From an uncultured Corynebacterium sp. (lineage in GTDB: Bacteria > Actinomycetota > Actinomycetes > Mycobacteriales > Mycobacteriaceae), in assembly GCF_946222305.1 (NCBI RefSeq), contig NZ_CAMIHZ010000052.1, positions 1 through 9,043 on the forward strand: a stretch of DNA of 9,043 nt, written 5' to 3'. Below the pieces are notes generated by a model. That model worked only from the letters and a program-made list of their open reading frames with translations, had not been told where the DNA came from and did not search any database. Positions 5,135-9,043 of the stretch are shown one piece after another (within the stretch, counting starts at the first letter, position 1; the number at the start of each line of letters is the position of its first letter). The position numbers were made by a program, and so were the translations under genes.

Positions 5135-7912
5135 CTACACCGCCGTGGGGTCGTCCAATTGGAAGCGCTCGGCGGCCTCGCTGACTACAGAACGCTCGAT
5201 TTTGCCTTCGCGTGCCAGCCCAAGCAGGACGGCGACGGTGACGGATTCGGCGTCGATATTGAAGTAGCGACGTGCAGCCTCGCGAGTGTCCGAGAAGCCA
5301 AAGCCGTCGGCGCCCAAGACAACATACTCGCCAGGAACCCACTTGCGGATTTGCTCCGGGACACCCGTCGTGAAATCGGATACCGCGACGAATGGTCCGG
5401 TGGCGCCCTCCAACTGCTGGGTCAGGAAAGGAACGCGTGGCTCAACGCTCGGATCACGCAGCTCCGCGAGCTCGGCGGCCTGGCCGTCGCGGGCTAGCTC
5501 GTTCCAGCTGGTGACGGAGTAGACATTGACGTTCACTCCGAACTCCGCCAGCATCCGCTTTGCCTTGATGGCGGCGGTCATGCCCACACCGGAAGCCAAA
5601 ATATTGGCAGTGTGCTCCAGCTGCTCGGCTTCGCCTGCATCCCCGGTGGGCTGTTCCTCCGTACCCGTGAGACGATCCGCAGGGGAGTACAAGTAAATGC
5701 CCTTGAGTAGGCCCTCGACATCTAGGTTCTCGGGGGCAGCAGGCTGGTGCACTGGCTCGTTGTAGACCGTCAGGTAGTAGATGACGTCCTCGCCACGGCC
5801 TTCGCCGTACATGCGGTCGATACCCTCGCGCGCGATGTAGGCGATTTCGTAGGCGAACGCTGGATCATAAGCAACCACGGAAGGATTCGTCGCAGCCAGC
5901 AGCGGGGAGTGGCCGTCCATGTGCTGCAGGCCCTCACCGGTCAACGTCGTGCGACCCGCGGTGGCACCGATGAGGAAACCACGCGTCATTTGGTCGGCAG
6001 CGGCCCAGATGGAGTCTCCCGTGCGCTGGAACCCGAACATCGAGTAGAAGAGGTACAGCGGGATCATCGGCTCGCCGTGAGTGGCGTAGGACGTGCCGGC
6101 GGCGATGAACGACGCCACAGAACCGGCCTCGTTGATGCCCTCGTGCAGAATCTGGCCCTCGGGGGACTCGCGGTAGGACAGCATTAGATCGTGATCCACC
6201 GGCGTGTAGTTCTGACCGTGTGGGTTGTAGATCTTCAACGTCGGGAACCAGGAATCCAGGCCGAAAGTGCGGGCCTCGTCAGGGATGATCGGGACCAAGC
6301 GCTTCTTGATCTCGTCGTCACGCATGAGGTCCTTGAAGATGCGCACTAACGCCATGGTGGTCGCGACCTCCTGCTTGCCGGATCCCTTGAGAGCGGACTT
6401 CAGCTTATCGATCTCCGGCACCTGCAGTGGGGTGTACTTCTCACGACGCTCCGGGAGGAAACCGCCTAGCTCCTTGCGGCGGTTGAGCATGTACTTAATC
6501 TCCTCGGACTCCGGACCCGGGTTGTAGTACGGAGGCAGGTAAGGATCCTTCTCCAGCTCTTCATCGCTGATCGGGATGTCCTGCTTGTCGCGGAAGAGCT
6601 TCAAGTCCTCCAGCGCCAGCTTCTTCATCTGGTGCGTTGCATTACGGCCTTCGAAGTTGTGGCCCAGGCCGTAGCCCTTAATGGTGTGCGCCAGGATGAC
6701 GGTGGGCTGAGTCTTGTTCTCCATGGCCTTCTTGTAGGCCGCGTAGATTTTGCGGTAGTCGTGGCCACCGCGGCGCAGTTTCCAGATCTCCTCATCTGTC
6801 ATGTCCTCCACCAGCTTCGCGGTGCGAGGATCACGGTTGAAGAAGTACTCGCGGACGTACGCGCCATCGTTGGCCTTGAACGTCTGGAAGTCGCCATCCG
6901 GAGTTTTGTTCATCAGATCAACCAGAACACCCTCCTTGTCCTTTTCTAGGAGGGCATCCCACTCGCGACCCCAGACGACCTTGATCACGTTCCAACCCGC
7001 ACCGCGGAAGAAGCTTTCCAGCTCCTGGATGATCTTGGTGTTGCCACGCACTGGGCCATCGAGGCGCTGCAGGTTGCAGTTAATCACGAAAGTCAGGTTG
7101 CCCAAGTTGTTCAGCGAGGCGAATTGAATCAGGCCACGGGATTCTGGCTCATCCATTTCGCCATCGCCGAGGAAGGCCCAGACGTGCTGGTCAGAGGTGT
7201 CCTTAATGCCACGGTCGTGGAGGTACTTATTGAAACGCGCCTGGTAAATTGCATCCATTGGCCCGAGGCCCATCGACACGGTTGGGAATTCCCAGAATTC
7301 CGGCATGCCGTGGGGGTGCGGGTAGGACGGTAGCCCGTGCTTCGGGTTGGAAGCCTCCTGGCGGAAGCCATCCAGGTCGTCCTCGCTCAAGCGGCCTTCC
7401 AGGTAAGCGCGGGCATACATGCCTGGGGAGGCGTGGCCCTGGAAGAACACGTGGTCGCCACCGTCCGGGTGATCCTTACCGCGGAAGAAGTGGTTCAAAC
7501 CCACCTCGTACAGCGGTGCAGCACTCGCGTAGGTCGAAATGTGACCGCCCACGCCGATGCCAGGGCGCTGTGCGCGGTGTACCATCACCGCAGCATTCCA
7601 TCGAATCCAGCGGCGGTACCGCTTCTCGATCTCCTCATCACCTGGGAAGTCCGGCTCCAGGTTGGTGGGAATCGTGTTGACGTAGTCGGTGGACACCAAT
7701 GGGGGGAGTGCCACACGTTTCGCGGTCGCGCGCTCCAACAGTCGCAACATGAGGTAGCGACCACGCTCTGGCCCCGCTGCCTCTAGCAACCCGTCCAGCG
7801 AATCCATCCACTCTTGGGTCTCTTCCGGGTCGCTGTCTTTTAGGTACGACGCCACGCCGTCCCGGATCAGCGCGAAATTACTGTCGCTGATTTTCTGCTC
7901 TTCTTCAGCCAT
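5135..7912 (-). CDS. aceE: Pyruvate dehydrogenase E1 component, homodimeric
   Basis: This is the 925-residue ThDP-dependent E1 of the pyruvate dehydrogenase complex, which decarboxylates pyruvate and transfers the acetyl group to lipoyl-E2. The ThDP motif is intact, with GDG at 249-251 and NCN at 278-280. Residues matching the E. coli enzyme are present: H124, H160, H427, D545/E546 (PDEARTF), E595 in EGINEAG (cofactor-activating Glu) and H664 in GLQHMDGHS. The length fits actinobacterial AceE. The start at 7912 is supported by AAGGAG 9 bp upstream; an in-frame ATG at 7978 lacks a good site and adds residues unlike AceE. In Corynebacterium this E1 works with the 2-oxoglutarate dehydrogenase subunits in a shared supercomplex. 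No aceF or lpd gene is adjacent. The gene appears monocistronic, with its own promoter in a long intergenic region. It is full length with no frameshift seen. Confidence 0.98.
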   Translation of the reverse strand: MAEEEQKISDSNFALIRDGVASYLKDSDPEETQEWMDSLDGLLEAAGPERGRYLMLRLLERATAKRVALPPLVSTDYVNTIPTNLEPDFPGDEEIEKRYRRWIRWNAAVMVHRAQRPGIGVGGHISTYASAAPLYEVGLNHFFRGKDHPDGGDHVFFQGHASPGMYARAYLEGRLSEDDLDGFRQEASNPKHGLPSYPHPHGMPEFWEFPTVSMGLGPMDAIYQARFNKYLHDRGIKDTSDQHVWAFLGDGEMDEPESRGLIQFASLNNLGNLTFVINCNLQRLDGPVRGNTKIIQELESFFRGAGWNVIKVVWGREWDALLEKDKEGVLVDLMNKTPDGDFQTFKANDGAYVREYFFNRDPRTAKLVEDMTDEEIWKLRRGGHDYRKIYAAYKKAMENKTQPTVILAHTIKGYGLGHNFEGRNATHQMKKLALEDLKLFRDKQDIPISDEELEKDPYLPPYYNPGPESEEIKYMLNRRKELGGFLPERREKYTPLQVPEIDKLKSALKGSGKQEVATTMALVRIFKDLMRDDEIKKRLVPIIPDEARTFGLDSWFPTLKIYNPHGQNYTPVDHDLMLSYRESPEGQILHEGINEAGSVASFIAAGTSYATHGEPMIPLYLFYSMFGFQRTGDSIWAAADQMTRGFLIGATAGRTTLTGEGLQHMDGHSPLLAATNPSVVAYDPAFAYEIAYIAREGIDRMYGEGRGEDVIYYLTVYNEPVHQPAAPENLDVEGLLKGIYLYSPADRLTGTEEQPTGDAGEAEQLEHTANILASGVGMTAAIKAKRMLAEFGVNVNVYSVTSWNELARDGQAAELAELRDPSVEPRVPFLTQQLEGATGPFVAVSDFTTGVPEQIRKWVPGEYVVLGADGFGFSDTREAARRYFNIDAESVTVAVLLGLAREGKIERSVVSEAAERFQLDDPTAV

Positions 7913-8000
7913 GCTGCAGCTCTCCTTGTAGGGGTCGGATGGCACCAGGTCGGGGTGGCCCGGTAGCCGCACATTCACACTTTCCGAACTTACCGCCTAA

Positions 8001-8048
8001 AACCCCGCAATGCCGTGAGCATATATAGAGGTATAAGCGACCGGGGTT
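8001..8048 (-). promoter_or_regulatory. Putative aceE promoter with flanking dyad
   Basis: On the minus strand TATATAT (8021-8027) is the best -10 candidate and gives a leader of about 100 nt before the aceE ATG. No good -35 box is present. A perfect 7-bp inverted repeat, AACCCCG (8001-8007) and CGGGGTT (8042-8048), is centred on this -10 box. A DNA-binding dimer or loop there would block or tune initiation. No RamB or GlxR consensus site was recognised by eye. Confidence 0.4.
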
Positions 8049-8308
8049 AGGGTGTTTCCTGCGGGTTTTGCCGAGGGCTATTCGGGAGAGGGGTCTGTGA
8101 GCTGGGCGCACAGGTATTTTCGGTCAGGTGTAAATTTCCCGGTGCAAAATCCCCCGATTGTGTTAGTTTCAATGGAAGTGGTTGCGACGTGTGCTACCTC
8201 ATTCGTGTGTTCTCGAAGAACTAGTCGTTCGCGAGGGCGGATGGGGCGAGGCGGCGTCGGTAATCAAAAAGCAAAACAAGCGCAACGATAGAAAGGTAAA
8301 AAGCCACC
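8049..8308. other. Intergenic region upstream of the DUF3052 gene
   Basis: These 260 bp hold no convincing gene. TAAATT (8131-8136) fits the TANANT -10 consensus on the plus strand and would give a leader of about 165 nt; a TTAGTTT at 8163-8169 is an alternative. An imperfect hairpin (8213-8237, CTCG-GAAC against GTTC-CGAG with bulges) lies between these boxes and the gene. The distance is unusually long for a 154-codon gene, so a structured leader or an unannotated small RNA is possible. Confidence 0.3.
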
Positions 8309-8773
8309 GTGGGTAACGCCCCAGGATCAGCCGTCGACAAGGCGGACGCCAAGGACCAGGGACAAGGTCAGGCAGGCCACGACTGGGCGGCTGTGCTGAA
8401 CATTTCGTCCGATGATGTCGTACAAGAACTCGGCTGGGACGAAGATTGCGATTCTTCCATCAGCGAAGGAGTAGAGGACGCTCTGGGGGAAGCACTGCTG
8501 GATTACGACACCGATGAGGTGGTGGACGTTGCACTGCTGTGGTGGCGTGCAGAAGACGGCGACCTCGTCGATGGGCTCGTAGATGCCACACGCAACCTCA
8601 GCGACGATGGGCGTATCTGGTTGCTCACGCCCGCCCCGGGGAAGGCTGGGGCGTTGGAGCCTGCCGATGTTGCGGAGTCGGCGCAGCTGGCGGGTATGGT
8701 GCAGACCAAGTCCGATCGCTTCGGCGATTGGCAGGGTGCATGTCTCGTCAACCGTGGTTACAAGAAGCAATAG
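8309..8773 (+). CDS. DUF3052 family protein
   Basis: This is a 154-residue soluble acidic protein of the actinobacterial DUF3052 family, of unknown function. The first 22 or so residues are low-complexity (Ala, Gly, Gln, Asp, Lys) and probably disordered. The conserved core shows LGWDEDCD (41-48), ALLWWR (75-80), DGDLVDGLVDA (83-93) and GRIWLLTPAPGK (101-112), followed by an EPADVAESAQLAGM helix. No signal peptide or transmembrane segment is present. The GTG at 8309 starts the conserved length; AAAGG at 8292-8296 is 12 bp away, which is long, so the exact start is a little uncertain. The divergent arrangement with aceE appears to be shared with Mycobacterium, as I recall, which suggests a conserved linkage rather than chance. 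tRNA-Val follows 84 bp downstream with its own promoter. Confidence 0.85.
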   Translation: MGNAPGSAVDKADAKDQGQGQAGHDWAAVLNISSDDVVQELGWDEDCDSSISEGVEDALGEALLDYDTDEVVDVALLWWRAEDGDLVDGLVDATRNLSDDGRIWLLTPAPGKAGALEPADVAESAQLAGMVQTKSDRFGDWQGACLVNRGYKKQ

Positions 8774-8814
8774 CTCATGTTAAGTGGCGCTAAAAACGCG
8801 CTCTGACCAGCCGT

Positions 8815-8845
8815 TTGGTTATTCTCGCGGGTATCGTGCTACGGT
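8815..8845 (+). promoter_or_regulatory. Putative promoter of tRNA-Val
   Basis: TTGGTT (8815-8820), a 19-bp spacer and TACGGT (8840-8845) lie directly upstream of the tRNA, which would give a short leader of about 6 nt. The spacer is slightly long. No terminator separates the DUF3052 gene from this point, so the tRNA may also be read from upstream. Confidence 0.4.
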
Positions 8846-8857
8846 AATACCTGCTTC

Positions 8858-8930
8858 GCGCCTTTAGCTCAGCTGGAAGAGCAGCTGGTTTACACCCAGC
8901 AGGTCGGCGGTTCGAACCCGTCAGGGCGCA
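8858..8930 (+). tRNA. tRNA-Val (anticodon TAC)
   Basis: A 73-nt cloverleaf: acceptor GCGCCTT/AGGGCGC with one T-G wobble, D arm GCTC/GAGC, anticodon stem GCTGG/CCAGC with loop TTTACAC (anticodon TAC at 8891-8893), and T arm GGCGG-TTCGAAC-CCGTC with one wobble. The discriminator is A. The next bases are CAC, so CCA is not encoded. It decodes GTA and GTG valine codons. Confidence 0.97.
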
Positions 8931-8941
8931 CACAGTATGAG

Positions 8942-8986
8942 CGAACCCCATCGGCACACACCTAAGTGCCGGTGGGGTTCGTTTTT
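8942..8986 (+). terminator. Rho-independent terminator after tRNA-Val
   Basis: Arms 8942-8957 and 8966-8981 pair over 16 bp with a single T-G wobble around an 8-base loop, followed by TTTTT. It begins 11 bp after the tRNA and is the strongest terminator in the window. The last 57 bp after it hold no gene; a TAGATT at 9037-9042 could be a -10 box for a gene beyond the window. Confidence 0.92.
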
Positions 8987-9043
8987 GTGGGTTAAACGAC
9001 AAAATGTGTGTCTGGCTCGGCGTGTCGCGCGGGGGTTAGATTT

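Noticed and set aside
7913..7978. Upstream ATG extending AceE by 22 residues
   Set aside because: It has no good ribosome binding site, and AAGGAG 9 bp before 7912 fits the usual AceE N terminus.
8096..8112. GlxR-like site TGTGA-N-CACA upstream of DUF3052 / aceE
   Set aside because: The TGTG and CACA halves are 9 bp apart instead of 8 and the inner bases do not match the CRP/GlxR consensus.

Overview
This window looks like chromosomal housekeeping DNA of a Corynebacterium or a close Corynebacteriales relative. The evidence is moderately GC-rich sequence, a full-length actinobacterial-type homodimeric pyruvate dehydrogenase E1 (AceE) divergent from a DUF3052 gene, GTG starts, and TANANT-type -10 boxes with weak -35 boxes. 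No insertion sequence, phage gene, CRISPR array or toxin-antitoxin pair is visible. The species cannot be fixed from the sequence alone.

Layout. Positions 1-457 hold a long hairpin, a tRNA-Asn on the minus strand, and a divergent CAT-anticodon tRNA on the plus strand with a strong terminator. Positions 458-2716 hold a CorA-type Mg2+/Co2+ channel, preceded by a tandem 14-bp repeat and a leader that can fold in two ways, then a fructosamine/ketosamine-3-kinase family gene 39 bp downstream. Positions 2722-3988 (minus) hold a discrete acyl carrier protein gene overlapping a serine hydrolase of the class C beta-lactamase fold. Positions 4066-5127 (plus) hold an alpha/beta hydrolase divergent from the ACP pair. 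Positions 5135-7912 (minus) hold aceE. About 400 bp of intergenic DNA separates aceE from the divergent DUF3052 gene (8309-8773), which is followed by tRNA-Val(TAC) and a near-perfect terminator.

How the parts may work together. AceE makes acetyl-CoA through the pyruvate dehydrogenase complex. The ACP, the beta-lactamase-fold enzyme and the alpha/beta hydrolase next to it could form a small acyl-handling module. The ACP and beta-lactamase-fold genes are translationally coupled, and some members of the latter fold (LovD) take acyl groups from carrier proteins. This pairing is the best candidate here for an undescribed system, but it is an inference. Two convergent gene pairs (2716/2722 and 5127/5135) end within 5-7 bp of each other with no visible terminator, so antisense overlap of transcripts is likely.
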